Of a stretch of 64,000 nt of DNA, positions 49,923 to 60,200 are shown in pieces. Made by a program: the position numbers and the translations under genes. The DNA is from Chlorobium sp. GTDB lineage: Bacteria > Bacteroidota > Chlorobiia > Chlorobiales > Chlorobiaceae. Where the stretch lies: assembly GCA_005862225.1 (NCBI GenBank), contig SZXV01000008.1, positions 1-64,000 on the forward strand, given 5' to 3'. Position 1 is the first letter of the stretch, and each line of letters begins with the position of its first letter. The notes under the pieces are model-generated. The model ran no database searches, had not been told where the DNA came from, and was given only the letters and a program-made list of their open reading frames with translations.

Positions 49923-51176
49923 TCAGAACAGCTCATTCTGAACGAGCTGTTCGAGAGTTTCGCGTTTGCGCACCAGTTTGACCTCACTTCCGTTCACCAT
50001 AACTTCCGCTGGTCGAAGCCTGCCATTATAATTGCTGCTCATGACCGCCGCATAAGCGCCGCATGACATGACGGCAAGAAGTTCACCCTCTTCAGCAGCA
50101 TCAATTTCCCTCTGGCGAGCAAAAAAGTCGCTTGATTCGCATATTGGCCCAACCACATCAGCAATAACGGTTTTTTTGTGCCTGCTCACCGCCTGAACTT
50201 CATGATGCGACTGATAGAGAGCAGGACGAATCAACTCAGTCATACCAGCATCAACCACAAAAAACTCCTTCCCGACATGATTGCGCTTCTTGTAAAGAAT
50301 TTTTGTCAGCAGAACTGAAGCGTTTGCGACAAGACACCGTCCGGGCTCAAAAATCACGGTAACTCCTGCCGGCACCAGCATCGGAATCAGCTTTTCAGCA
50401 AACCGCTCAATCGGTGTGGCCGGTTTGGATGGATCGTAAGTCACCGGAAAACCCCCGCCGATATCAAGGAACTGTATCTCAAATCCCTTCGTTTTCGACA
50501 AATTGAAAAGAGCAAGAAGTTTCTCAGTCGCCGCCACATAGTATTCCGGATCAAAAATCTGTGACCCGATGTGCATATCAAGACCAACCAGCAGAAGATT
50601 CGGCAACTGATCAAAAAGGGCAAAAATCTCAGGAAGCTCCGCCTCATCAATTCCAAATTTCTCCTTGCTGTCACCCGTCGTAATGTATGGATGAGTTTCC
50701 GCAGTCACATTTGGATTGATTCTTAAGGCAACAGAAGCAATTTTACCAACTTCACCCGCAATCCGATCAATGGCCCGAAGCTCCGACAACGACTCCGCCT
50801 TGAGCATGAGCACTCCACATTCGAGAGCATACGCAATTTCTTCGTATTTTTTACCAACTCCGGCAAAAATAATTTTTTCAGGAGCGACCCCTGCCTGCAT
50901 TGCCCGATAAAGCTCTCCCCCGGAATTGACATCACACCCGCACCCAAGATCCGCAAGGGTTCGTATCACAGAAAGATTGAAGTTTGCCTTGACCGAGTAG
51001 CAGGTAAAATGAGGTAACGTCTCAAAAGCCTTCTCGAAAGCCCTGTAACTGTCGACGATACTCTTTGAAGAAGTCACATACAGAGGAGTTCCAAAAGTTT
51101 TGCCAAGCTCTTCAAGCATGACATCATCGCAGTTGAGCCCTTTTGCGGTATAGTGGAAATAATTACTGTCAAGCAC
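49923..51176 (-). CDS. lysA: Diaminopimelate decarboxylase
   Basis: PLP enzyme for the last step of lysine synthesis. The alanine-racemase-fold barrel has the cofactor lysine in CYSVKANFNLSVI, HIGSQIFD, the glycine loop DIGGGFPV and EPGRCLVANA. The C-terminal domain has the active-site CESSDFF and a substrate-binding CGAYAAVMSSNYNGR. The 417 residues are standard. It is convergent with metF and divergent from rpmG. Confidence 0.97.
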   Translation of the reverse strand: MLDSNYFHYTAKGLNCDDVMLEELGKTFGTPLYVTSSKSIVDSYRAFEKAFETLPHFTCYSVKANFNLSVIRTLADLGCGCDVNSGGELYRAMQAGVAPEKIIFAGVGKKYEEIAYALECGVLMLKAESLSELRAIDRIAGEVGKIASVALRINPNVTAETHPYITTGDSKEKFGIDEAELPEIFALFDQLPNLLLVGLDMHIGSQIFDPEYYVAATEKLLALFNLSKTKGFEIQFLDIGGGFPVTYDPSKPATPIERFAEKLIPMLVPAGVTVIFEPGRCLVANASVLLTKILYKKRNHVGKEFFVVDAGMTELIRPALYQSHHEVQAVSRHKKTVIADVVGPICESSDFFARQREIDAAEEGELLAVMSCGAYAAVMSSNYNGRLRPAEVMVNGSEVKLVRKRETLEQLVQNELF

Positions 51177-51325
51177 GGTTCCGTTACCTTTTAAAGTGTT
51201 ATAAAGAGATGAAAAATAGCTTTTCTCCTGTAATGAGAGAAAGAAAAAACCATAACTTGCAAAATTACCTTATTGACCTTATATTGAAAGCTCTTTAGAA
51301 TTTTACACACCCGATCGAAGTTATC

Positions 51326-51508
51326 ATGGCAAAAGGAAAAGAAAATAGAATCGTTATCACTCTTGAGTGCACTGAAGCCAAAAAAGAGGGGAAAACGGTA
51401 TCAAGATATACGACAACCAAAAATAAAAAGAACACAACAGAACGTCTGATCCTCAAAAAATATAACCCTAACATGCAGCGTCATACCCTGCACAAGGAAA
51501 TCAAGTAG
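51326..51508 (+). CDS. rpmG: Ribosomal protein bL33, zinc-free form
   Basis: 60 residues: [42 protein letters not shown], ending RHTLHKEIK. Of the four zinc cysteines only one remains (ECTEA), so it is the C-minus form that does not hold zinc. It lies 32 bp before a tRNA-Leu gene and is probably cotranscribed with it. Confidence 0.95.
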   Translation: MAKGKENRIVITLECTEAKKEGKTVSRYTTTKNKKNTTERLILKKYNPNMQRHTLHKEIK

Positions 51509-51540
51509 GCTCCCGGTATCTGGTTCAGGAATAAAGCAAG

Positions 51541-51622
51541 GCCCGAATGGCGGAATTGGTAGACGCACGCGTTTCAGGGACGCGCGCCGCAAGGTGTAGG
51601 AGTTCGAGTCTCCTTTCGGGCA
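51541..51622 (+). tRNA. tRNA-Leu (CAG)
   Basis: Acceptor GCCCGAA/TTCGGGC, anticodon stem CGCGT/ACGCG with anticodon CAG at 51575-51577, a long variable arm typical of class II tRNAs, and T-arm GGAGTTCGAGTCTCC. CCA is not encoded, unlike the two tRNAs at 19 kb. Confidence 0.95.
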
Positions 51623-51723
51623 CAAACAATATTCAAAATCGAGATGCGGATCATGAGGTTTGACAATACAGTCGAAGTCGAATCAGCTCAGACCAGGTTC
51701 TTCACATACAACAACACAGGTAT

Positions 51724-51752
51724 GCACCTCATCTGAAGAAGGTGCTTTTTTT
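51724..51752 (+). terminator. Rho-independent terminator after tRNA-Leu
   Basis: Arms GCACCT (51724-51729) and AGGTGC (51740-51745), with further pairing inside the loop, followed by a long T run. It separates the rpmG/tRNA unit from the next gene and overlaps the 5' end of that frame, arguing against the most upstream start there. Confidence 0.82.
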
Positions 51753-51783
51753 TTGCTTTAATAATTCAAAACTTCTTGCAGTA

Positions 51784-52584
51784 GTGGATCATACCAAAAT
51801 AAACCTCCTTGTCAAGCTTCAGCACCTTGACAACCAGATAGAAAGCATTGTGAGCCTTCAGAAAGGACTACCTGAAGAGATAGATGCTCTCGACGAAGAT
51901 TTGATCTTTACAACCCGCCAGATTGAATCACGCAAGAAAATTGCTGACGATCAGTTGAAGCAGCGCTCACACCTGCACGACACGATCAACGAGTGTAAAA
52001 ACAAAATTCTGAACTTTAAGGAAAAACAGACACTCGCCCGCAACAACAAAGAATATGATGCTCTCTCCAAGCAGATTGAATATGAAGAGAAGGAGATCGC
52101 CCAGGCAGAGATCCAGCTTCAGGATATTGTTCATGCTGTCCAGCGGATACAGGAAATCCAGAAAAAAGGTCGGCAACTGATCACCGAAAATCGCTATGAT
52201 GAGATTACAGAGGAGATGATGCCCGACGACGTGCTGCACCAACAGCTTGAAGACCTGAAAAAACAGGTTGACCAGAAAAGAGAGGAGCTGGAAAGCATCG
52301 TCATTGAAACAGCAGAGGATGTTGATTCACTGAAAAAAAAGATTGACACCCAGCGGGCGCTCATTGACAGTGAAGCAAAAAGGCTGCTCGACAAATATGA
52401 TCACCTCAGAAGCGGCTCCTTGCGCAATGCGGTCGTCAAACTGAACCGCAACGCCTGTTCGGGCTGCAACACAAGAGTTCCAACCAATCGTCACACCATG
52501 ATTGTGCAGGGCGGATTTTACCTCTGCGAATCATGCGGACGCATTGTTGTTCATGAAAGGCTTTTTGAAGAGGCCGAAGGCTAA
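51784..52584 (+). CDS. Coiled-coil protein with C-terminal C4 zinc ribbon (CT398/zf-RING_7 type)
   Basis: About 266 residues: a long helical hairpin of heptads (about residues 1-200, LVKLQHLDNQIESIVSLQKGLP, KEKQTLARNNKEYDALSKQIE), then a zinc ribbon CSGCNTRVP and CESCGRIVVH. The family is widespread and poorly understood; Chlamydia CT398 binds sigma-54 and secretion proteins. The open frame begins at GTG 51742 inside a terminator hairpin, so GTG 51784 (VDHTKINLL) is preferred. It ends 19 bp before the RNase P RNA. Confidence 0.87.
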   Translation: MDHTKINLLVKLQHLDNQIESIVSLQKGLPEEIDALDEDLIFTTRQIESRKKIADDQLKQRSHLHDTINECKNKILNFKEKQTLARNNKEYDALSKQIEYEEKEIAQAEIQLQDIVHAVQRIQEIQKKGRQLITENRYDEITEEMMPDDVLHQQLEDLKKQVDQKREELESIVIETAEDVDSLKKKIDTQRALIDSEAKRLLDKYDHLRSGSLRNAVVKLNRNACSGCNTRVPTNRHTMIVQGGFYLCESCGRIVVHERLFEEAEG

Positions 52585-52603
52585 GCCGTTATTATCGTTC
52601 TTT

Positions 52604-52976
52604 GTAAAGCTGAAATCGCAAGTGTGCAGTCGCCGTGCAACGTCAAGGTTGCGCAGAGGAAAGTCCGAACTTCACAGGGCAGGGTGCCGGTCGAGAGCCG
52701 CAAGGCTCAAGCCCGGGGATGTCGGCGCAAGCCGGATATCACAGACAGTGCAGCAGAAAACAGACCGCCCCGAGTTACCAATGGTAAAGCGGAGTAAGGG
52801 TGAAACGGCGGTGTAAGAGACCACCAGACAGTACAGTAATGTATTGTGCTTGGCAAACCTCCCCGAAGCAAGGCTAAATAGGAAAGCTTTCCCCTCAAAG
52901 GGAAAAGAGCGGCCCGTTCAATTCCGCAAGGAGAGTTTTCGGGTAAGCCGCATTAGATAAATGGCTGCAGCTTTAC
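52604..52976 (+). ncRNA. rnpB: RNase P RNA, type A
   Basis: The catalytic RNA of RNase P. The universally conserved segments are present in order: GAGGAAAGTCCGAAC (CR I), CAGCAGAAAACAGACCGCC, GTAAGGGTGAAACGG, GTAAGAGACCACC, AGGCTAAATAGG and a 3' GGGTAAGCCGCATTAGATAAATGGCTGC. P2 pairs GCAGTC with GGCTGC. P1 can be drawn as GTAAAGCT/AGCTTTAC, with about 14 unpaired bases on the 5' side. Ends are set from P1 and are good to a few bases. Confidence 0.95.
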
Positions 52977-52992
52977 CCGGTTTTCCGGGTAA
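52973..52992 (+). terminator. Hairpin at the 3' end of rnpB
   Basis: TTACCCGG-TTTT-CCGGGTAA, perfect 8-bp arms, overlapping the last bases of the P1 3' strand. No U run follows, so it may mark the processed end rather than terminate by itself. Confidence 0.5.
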
Positions 52993-53035
52993 TCCACAGA
53001 ATTCGGCTTATAGCTTTCGGTTTCAGCTTTTTTAT

Positions 53036-56000
53036 CTAAAAACTCACCGCCACCGCACCTGCTGTCTGCTTCCGCATCAGCTCCATCCAGCCGGAACCAG
53101 AAATTTTTTCCGCCAGCGCAACCACAAGATGCTGAGGCACAATACCAAGATCAAGATTTCTTCCAAGCCCCTGCACACAAGAGGGACAATTGGTCAGTAT
53201 GACAGCTTTCGATTGCCCATGCATCGCCTCTGTGATTGCATCACGTTTTCGATGAAGCATCGAGTCGGTAATATCAGGTCGAGAAAGGGCCAGCGTTCCC
53301 GCCTCGGAACAGCAGTGCGAAACAGCGCTCACACGTCCAAAACCTCCAAGAGTGCGCAACGTATCGTGAGCCTTGCCGGAGAGTGAATCGTGACAGGGCG
53401 CATGATAAAGATAATCGCCACTGCCATCAAGCTTCAACCCTTTTCCAAGAGCATAGGATGAAATATCCTTGATCTTTCCTCCAAACAGCTTGCCAGTCTC
53501 AATAGCATCAAGCCCCTCCATACAGGTGCCGCAGGTGACTACACACGCATCAAAATCGAGGTAAGAGAACATCTCCCTGATCTGGCTGAAGAGCACGGTA
53601 TTACGCAATACAATGCTCGAATACTGATACGTTTTAGCGTTGACATGTGCAGGAAAACCACAACAGAGAAAAGGAGGCGGGAGCACCACTCTTGTACCAA
53701 GCTCAAGCAGCACATGAATCGCCGCCATGGAAATCGGTGAATTCAAACGCTCGGAACCACATCCAGGAAAATAGAACACATTACCTGTAACCACTCGCGA
53801 AGGCTCAAAGAGAAGCACCTGATCAGGACCACACTCCGGCAGCACATCTCGCAACGTCTCTTCAGGCACTGGTGGCACCGGAGAGCGCAACAACTGAAGC
53901 GGATAAAGTCGCGGAGTATGATTTGATGGCTGCAGAGGCACCGAAAGTTTGCTGCCTGCCCGCTGAGCAGCCCCACCCATCCTGAGTACCGCCTTTCGAA
54001 ACAAGGCATTGAAGAGAGGCGAACGGCTGTCAAGATAGCGCAGCGTCAGCTCCGTAACCGGCGACGAGTGCTTGAACCCCCACTCCGAAAGAATTTCACG
54101 CTCCAGCACTGAAACCTCTCCGGTATCAATATCAACCGGGCAGGGTTTGAGACATTTATGACAGATGGTACAGTGGTCGGCCACCTCCTCAAGCCACTGC
54201 AACAGAGCAAAATCAGTCGAGCGCTCACGCTGGGCATCAAAAAGAAGCGCCTCAATCAGCGACCCGATAGCGAGGTTCTTGTTCCGGGGATGATAGAACA
54301 TTCCTCTCGCAGGATAGTAAACACAGCAGTCTGTCTTGCACTTGCCACACCGGATACAGTAGTCAACCTTTTTCGAAAGCTCCTCAATCTGGGCCCGTTT
54401 GAGAATATGCGCCTCAAGTTCAAGCAAATTGAAGGATGGTGTAAAAATATGATTGAGCGCATTATAATCATCAAGCTTGCCGGGGTTCATAATCCCCTTC
54501 GGATCAACCCTGTGGCGATATCGGTTAAGCTCTGCAACAATAGCCGGATCAAGGTATTTCAGCTTCGTGACGCCAATGCCGTGTTCGCCAGAGACCACAC
54601 CGCCGAGAGAGACCACCTTCTCCATGACATGGTCAATCACCTTGTCAGCACGCTCAAGCATCGGGCGGTCATTCGAAAGAACCGGCACATTGACATGGAC
54701 GTTGCCATCCCCGGCATGCATGTGCGTCGCAAGCACAATACGCCGATCACGAACATAATGATAAGCGGCCTCCAAAGCAGCCTCCATCTGGGGATAGCCC
54801 TGAACCAGCTCACCCAGCTCTCTGGCCAGCTCCTGCACCACCGCAAGAGAACGAAGAGACTCGTCAGACTCTGCAACAATTCTCTCATCAAAGCGAGTGC
54901 ACAGCTCAAGCCCTGCTGGAATCTTGGAGGCAAACTGACCACCATCCCCTTTCACCTTCGCCGTCGAAAAAATATCCCTTACTCGTTCCACAAAACGACG
55001 CTGCGCGTACCGCTCCTCATCAATATTCAGCTTGTCAATAAACCGGGAAAACTCGGCAAGCGCCTCAAGCGGAATCACAATATCCTCATTCAGCTTGAAC
55101 GCATTGGTTCTCCGGGCAATGGCGCCAAGCTTTTTACGGTCAGCCCAGAAACGAACGCCTTCCGCATTATCTCTGGCCAGAAACATCAGAGTGTTTGGAT
55201 GCGGTTCAAGCAGACGCTCCACCCGATCCACCCCGCTCTGCACCTCAGCCTTGCTGTTTCCAGCAATATCAATAAGCAGCACCGCTTTCGGCGTCTGCGC
55301 ACGGGGCGCCTTTACCTTATAATCAATAGCCCGTATATACTCATCATCAAAATGCTCAAGCGCAAGCAGCGCCTCGCGATTTTCCGACTGGAGAGGAAAA
55401 ATTTTAGACAGCTCAAGAATCACACGGCTTGCCTCATCCATATCGGGCCCGAAAAACTCAAGACAGAGCGTCCGCTTTTCGGGATACTTCGGATAGAGCA
55501 CAAAAAGCGCCGAGGTAATCACCCCGTCGGTTCCCTCCTTCTGAAGTCCGGGCACTCCCCCAAGCGCCTTGTTGGTAATATCCTTCCAGAGTCCCTTTTT
55601 ACGAATATCGGTACCGAGCAGCTCAATCCGATCAATCCTCTTGCCCGACTCACTCCACACCTCAAACGTGACCGTATCTTCATGCAGAATTTTCCGCAAC
55701 CGGTGATCAACACGCTTCACAATCCAGTTCTCCCCGGAGGGCATCGCCATACGCCATTCAACCAGATTATCAATACAGGTTCCCCAACGAACGGCCATCT
55801 TTCCACCGGCATTTTCAGCAATATTGCCCCCCACCGTGCAGGACCATTCACTGGTCGGATCAGTGGCAAACACAAGACCATGCTCGTCTGCCTCCTCCAT
55901 CGCACTCTCCGTCACCACACCAGCCTCAACAGCAATCACCGAGGCTTTCGATATCTGACCATTATCAAGCTGAAATTCACACTCCGAAATACCATGAATG

Positions 56001-56665
56001 CGGTTCAGCTTCTCCATATTGATAATCACACACTTCGATTTGAGTGGCACCACCCCGCCAGTCAAGCCGGTACCAGCTCCACGGGGAATCACATGAAGCC
56101 CAAGCGCCGCAATAGCCGTAATAAGAGGAGCCACCTGCGACTCCTCGTCAGGTGTCACCACAGCCGAAGGGAGATGAAGCCGCCAGTCAGTGGCATCAGT
56201 AGCATGAGCTGCCAGAGAAAATGGATCAAAAAGCACATTTTTAGCCCCCACCACCGCACCCAGCTCCCGCTTCAAGCGACGGCGCAGTTCAGGTGTCTTC
56301 TCAACAGCCAAACGAAAACGCTCAAGCTGCTCACGAACAGCCGCAACAATCACCAAAATCCTGCTTTCACCATTTCCCATATCGGCAATAGTGTCGAGCT
56401 CATGAAAAGCCCTCTCAAACAAGCGGCGACGACGTGGAAAAGAGCTCACCAACTCCTCAAACAGATAGGGATTGCGCCGGTGAATAAGAATTTCGCCGAT
56501 AATGCCCATAAGCAGCCGCGACGACCTTCCGGTAACCCGCAAATCGCGCAGCTCATCAAGCATCCCCACAATATCCGGCCCCAGCAGGAACGATATTGCC
56601 TGCCTGTCGCCAGCAGAGGTATAGTTAAAAGGAATCTCACGCGGAGCAATCGTCGCTGGTTTCAC
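53036..56665 (-). CDS. Giant FAD-linked oxidase fused to iron-sulfur and CCG domains (GlcD-GlcF/D-lactate dehydrogenase type)
   Basis: 1209 residues combining parts that are usually separate. Residues 1 to ~110 form a DUF3683-type helical region. FAD_binding_4 has HVIPRGAGTGLTGGVVPLKSK, followed by FAD-oxidase_C (ATHMHAGDGNVHVNVPVL, GGVVSGEHGIGVTKL). Two 4Fe-4S motifs lie near residues 770 (CIRCGKCKTDCCVYYP) and 830 (CTICHKCLKPCPVD). Two CCG domains are near 1000 (CCGFPA) and 1118 (CCSEAGT). It probably oxidises a 2-hydroxy acid such as D-lactate or glycolate and passes electrons to quinone. The substrate is not fixed by sequence. Its GC content is higher than in the first half of the window. 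Confidence 0.9.
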   Translation of the reverse strand: MKPATIAPREIPFNYTSAGDRQAISFLLGPDIVGMLDELRDLRVTGRSSRLLMGIIGEILIHRRNPYLFEELVSSFPRRRRLFERAFHELDTIADMGNGESRILVIVAAVREQLERFRLAVEKTPELRRRLKRELGAVVGAKNVLFDPFSLAAHATDATDWRLHLPSAVVTPDEESQVAPLITAIAALGLHVIPRGAGTGLTGGVVPLKSKCVIINMEKLNRIHGISECEFQLDNGQISKASVIAVEAGVVTESAMEEADEHGLVFATDPTSEWSCTVGGNIAENAGGKMAVRWGTCIDNLVEWRMAMPSGENWIVKRVDHRLRKILHEDTVTFEVWSESGKRIDRIELLGTDIRKKGLWKDITNKALGGVPGLQKEGTDGVITSALFVLYPKYPEKRTLCLEFFGPDMDEASRVILELSKIFPLQSENREALLALEHFDDEYIRAIDYKVKAPRAQTPKAVLLIDIAGNSKAEVQSGVDRVERLLEPHPNTLMFLARDNAEGVRFWADRKKLGAIARRTNAFKLNEDIVIPLEALAEFSRFIDKLNIDEERYAQRRFVERVRDIFSTAKVKGDGGQFASKIPAGLELCTRFDERIVAESDESLRSLAVVQELARELGELVQGYPQMEAALEAAYHYVRDRRIVLATHMHAGDGNVHVNVPVLSNDRPMLERADKVIDHVMEKVVSLGGVVSGEHGIGVTKLKYLDPAIVAELNRYRHRVDPKGIMNPGKLDDYNALNHIFTPSFNLLELEAHILKRAQIEELSKKVDYCIRCGKCKTDCCVYYPARGMFYHPRNKNLAIGSLIEALLFDAQRERSTDFALLQWLEEVADHCTICHKCLKPCPVDIDTGEVSVLEREILSEWGFKHSSPVTELTLRYLDSRSPLFNALFRKAVLRMGGAAQRAGSKLSVPLQPSNHTPRLYPLQLLRSPVPPVPEETLRDVLPECGPDQVLLFEPSRVVTGNVFYFPGCGSERLNSPISMAAIHVLLELGTRVVLPPPFLCCGFPAHVNAKTYQYSSIVLRNTVLFSQIREMFSYLDFDACVVTCGTCMEGLDAIETGKLFGGKIKDISSYALGKGLKLDGSGDYLYHAPCHDSLSGKAHDTLRTLGGFGRVSAVSHCCSEAGTLALSRPDITDSMLHRKRDAITEAMHGQSKAVILTNCPSCVQGLGRNLDLGIVPQHLVVALAEKISGSGWMELMRKQTAGAVAVSF

Positions 56666-56690
56666 AGTATTCTGGACTATTCGTTATGCA

Positions 56691-56820
56691 ATGCTTTGTT
56701 ACTATGGAGACAAAGTAACAAACCATAAGCAAAGGTTGAAGATTTTGGGGGAAAAAGGGATGAAGGAGCTGATGGAAATTCCCAATGCATCAGCAATCTG
56801 CTTTGATATATTAAGGCATT
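56691..56820 (+). pseudogene. Possible remnant of an addiction-module toxin C-terminus
   Basis: The frame MLCYYGDKVTNHKQRLKI recalls the end of Gp49/HigB-type toxins (LLCGGDKxxQxxDIxxA), which normally precede this class of antitoxin. No upstream toxin half exists, since the FAD oxidase starts at 56665 on the other strand. The match is short and weak. Confidence 0.25.
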
Positions 56821-56902
56821 CGATGTATAATCAAGCAATTATTTTTTACGAACAAAAACACGATCTTATGATGCAGCGGAGTATCTCACCACTGGGGAGG
56901 AG

Positions 56903-57136
56903 ATGGCCGTACATCTTGAAGCCGCACTTGAGGAAGGTGAACCAGCGCTTGTTGTTCAAGCATTAGGAACAATAGCTAAAGCAAGGGGCATGTCTCAAAT
57001 AGCTCGTGAAACAGGTCTTGGTCGTGAAAGTTTGTACAAGACACTTTCTCTGGGAGGGAACCCTGAATTTGCTACTGTTATTAAAGTAATTCGAGCATTA
57101 GGTATCCGTTTACACGCCGAAACCGTCAATAAGTAA
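56903..57136 (+). CDS. Addiction-module antitoxin (HigA-like HTH), N-terminus uncertain
   Basis: 77 residues from ATG 56903: AVHLEAALEEGEPALVVQALGTIAKARGMSQIARETGLGRESLYKTLSLGGNPEFATVIKVIRALG. This is the helix-turn-helix antitoxin family (putative addiction module antidote) that pairs with RelE-like phage-derived toxins. Family members have about 20 more N-terminal residues, and the same frame upstream reads TKTRSYDAAEYLTTGEE, fitting them, but has no start codon before a stop at 56828. ATG 56823 in another frame would join if one T were added to the T6 run at 56842-56847. No intact toxin is next to it. Confidence 0.82.
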   Translation: MAVHLEAALEEGEPALVVQALGTIAKARGMSQIARETGLGRESLYKTLSLGGNPEFATVIKVIRALGIRLHAETVNK

Positions 57137-57279
57137 TGCGGCAGGATGTGGTTTTGAACAATATCCTGCCTTATGATGATTGAAGACCGTCACCATGACC
57201 AGAAATAACACATGAGTATTCCGGCGTTTCCTCTTGTGAGACTGCCCGAAAGAATAAACATTACACACCATTCAATCCA

Positions 57280-60200
57280 ATGACCTTCCAGACACTCCTG
57301 ACCAAATACCGCCAACACTCCTTCTCCGAACGCGACAAGGGCGACCGCTTTGAGCGGCTCATGCAGGCATATCTCAAAACCGACCCAAAATATGCTTACC
57401 GCTTCAGGCATGTCTGGCTCTGGAATGAATTTTCAGGCCGCAAGGATTTGGGGGGAACCGATACCGGCATTGACCTCGTGGCCCTGACCCGGGAAGGCGA
57501 CTACTGGGCAATTCAGTGCAAATGTTTTGATGCTGCCGCCACCATCGACAAACAGGCGGTCGACTCCTTTCTCTCCACCTCAAGCCGGGAGTTCAAAAAC
57601 GACAACCAGCAAACCGCCGCCTTTTCCCAGCGGCTCTGGATATCAACCACCAACAAGTGGGGCCCGAACGCCAATGAGGCTATCAAGAACCAGAACCCTC
57701 CGGTTACAAGAATCAATCTCTACGACCTGGAGCACTCCCCTGTTGACTGGGCAAGCCTTGAGCAGGGAATCACCGGTGAACAGGCTCGAACGGCAAAAAA
57801 GGAGATTCGCCCCCATCAGCAGACCGCTATCGACAATGCGCATGAGCATTTCACCACTGCCGACCGGGGCAAACTCATCATGGCGTGCGGCACCGGCAAA
57901 ACATTCACCTCCCTGCGGATTGCCGAAAACGAGACGGAGGGCAAGGGGCTGATTCTCTTTCTTGTTCCCTCAATTGCCCTGCTTGGCCAGACGCTCAGGG
58001 AGTGGACGGCTGATGCACGAGAGCCGATCAACCCCCTCTGCATCTGCTCAGATCCAAAAATCACCCGCAAGCACGCCCGCAATGACGACAACGACTCCAC
58101 CAGTGTGCTCGACCTTGCCCTGCCTGCAACGACCGACGTAGCAACCATTGTCCGCCAGTTCCGGCAACTGCACGAAGCTGAAAAAGCCGGGATGACCGTT
58201 GTTTTCTCGACCTATCAATCCATAGAGGTTATTGCGCAGGCACAACAAGAGCTGCTCACTGCAGCGGAGCCGACATACGGCATCTTCGACCTTATTATTT
58301 GTGACGAAGCACACAGAACCACCGGCGTCACCCTCACCGATGAGGACTCCTCCGCCTTCATCAAAGTGCACGACAACAGCTTCATCAAGGCGAAAAAACG
58401 GCTCTACATGACCGCCACGCCGCGCCTCTACAGCGACGATTCCAAAGCAAAGGCCGCGCAGTCGGACGCCCTCCTCTGCTCCATGGATGACCCCTCGCTG
58501 TATGGTGATGAGATCTACCGGATAGGTTTTGGCGAAGCGGTAGAACGGGATCTGCTGGCCGACTACAAAGTGCTCATCCTCACCCTTAGCGACGCCGATA
58601 TTACGCCAGCCGTGCAGAACGCGATCTCCAATCAGGAGCATGAAATCAATGCTGATGACGCGTCGAAGCTTATCGGCTGCATCAACGCCCTCTCCAAGCA
58701 GATTCTCGGTGACGCCGGTGTGCTGAAGAGCAGTGACCCGGAACCGATGCGGAGAGCAGTGGCCTTCTGCCAGACCATCAAGGTTTCCCAAAAAATCACC
58801 AGCAACTTCAACTCCACCACGGAGCTCTATCTGAACTCACTCCCCGAAGAGAAGCGGGAGCAGATGGTCTCCCTCTCGTCGAAACATATCGATGGCACCA
58901 TGTCAGCCCCTGAGCGCGATGAACTCCTCGGCTGGCTGCAGGCGCCTTCCGAAGCCAACGAATGCCGGGTACTCACCAATGTCCGCTGCCTCAGCGAAGG
59001 GGTTGATGTGCCAACGCTCGATGCAGTCCTCTTCCTCTCGGCCCGCAACTCCTCGGTTGATGTTGTGCAGTCTGTTGGCAGAGTGATGCGCAAAGCTCCC
59101 GGCAAAAAGTACGGCTATATCATTATTCCCATTGTTGTTCCATCGGATATCGACCCGGCAAGGGCACTTGACGACAATGAGCGCTACAAGGTGGTCTGGT
59201 CAGTACTCAACGCCCTGCGTGCCCATGACGACCGCTTCAACGCCACCGTCAACAAGATTGAGCTGAACAGACATCGGCCGGAGCAGATTCTGGTTGGCCG
59301 ACCCGATCACGGCAACTATGGCGATGGCGGAGCTGAAGGGCTGGTAAGCAGCGGAGATGGAGCAAACGATCCTGCAACGGCTTACGGAAATGCTACAGAG
59401 AACAGTCGGCAACAGTTGGCCATGCAGTTCCAGCAACTCCAGAGCGTCTTCTTTGCCCGTCTGGTGCAAAAGGTTGGCGACCGCCGCTACTGGGAGCAGT
59501 GGGCGAAGAATGTTGCGGAGATTGCACAGCGGCAGGCCGAAAGAATCAACCGCCTCATCAAGGCTGACGGGGAGCACAAAAGAGCTTTTCAGGAGTTTCT
59601 CGGCGGCCTGCGGCAGAACATCAACCCCTCCATCACCGAACAGGAGGCCGTTGAAATGCTCTCGCAGCACGTTATCACCAAACCGGTTTTTGAGGCGCTC
59701 TTCAAAGGCTACTCCTTCGTGCAGAATAACCCCATCTCTGTCTCAATGCAGAAGATGCTCGACCTGCTCGAAGCGCAGACCATCCAGGAAGATTTCGATA
59801 CCCTGCAAAAATTTTATGAATCCGTCAGAATGCGGGCTGCCGACATCGACAACGCCGCAGGCAAACAGCGCATCATCATTGAGCTCTACGACAAGTTCTT
59901 CAAAACCGCCTTCCCCAAGATGGTCGAAAAGCTCGGCATCGTTTACACGCCGGTTGAGGTGGTTGACTTCATCATCCACTCCGTCAACGACCTGCTCAAA
60001 AAGGAGTTTGGCCGCACCCTCGCCGATGAAAACGTCCATATTCTCGACCCCTTTACTGGCACAGGCACCTTCATCACCCGCCTGCTGCAAAGTGGCCTGA
60101 TTGGGCCTGATGAGCTTGAGCACAAGTACCAGAAGGAGATACACGCCAACGAAATTGTGCTGCTCGCCTACTACATCGCAGCAGTCAACATCGAGAACGC

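Noticed and set aside
51651-51740. Possible 30-residue frame between tRNA-Leu and the zinc-ribbon gene
   Set aside because: It has no good ribosome site and its end overlaps a terminator hairpin.
54158-56728. 856-codon open frame on the plus strand opposite the FAD/FeS oxidase
   Set aside because: It is exactly antisense to a gene with clear domains; its product is rich in His, Arg, Asn and Leu with no recognisable motif, a by-product of the oxidase's codon use.
59357-60100. 247-codon Ser/Arg-rich frame inside the Type ISP gene
   Set aside because: Out-of-frame reading of a GC-rich gene; the main frame holds the methyltransferase motifs.
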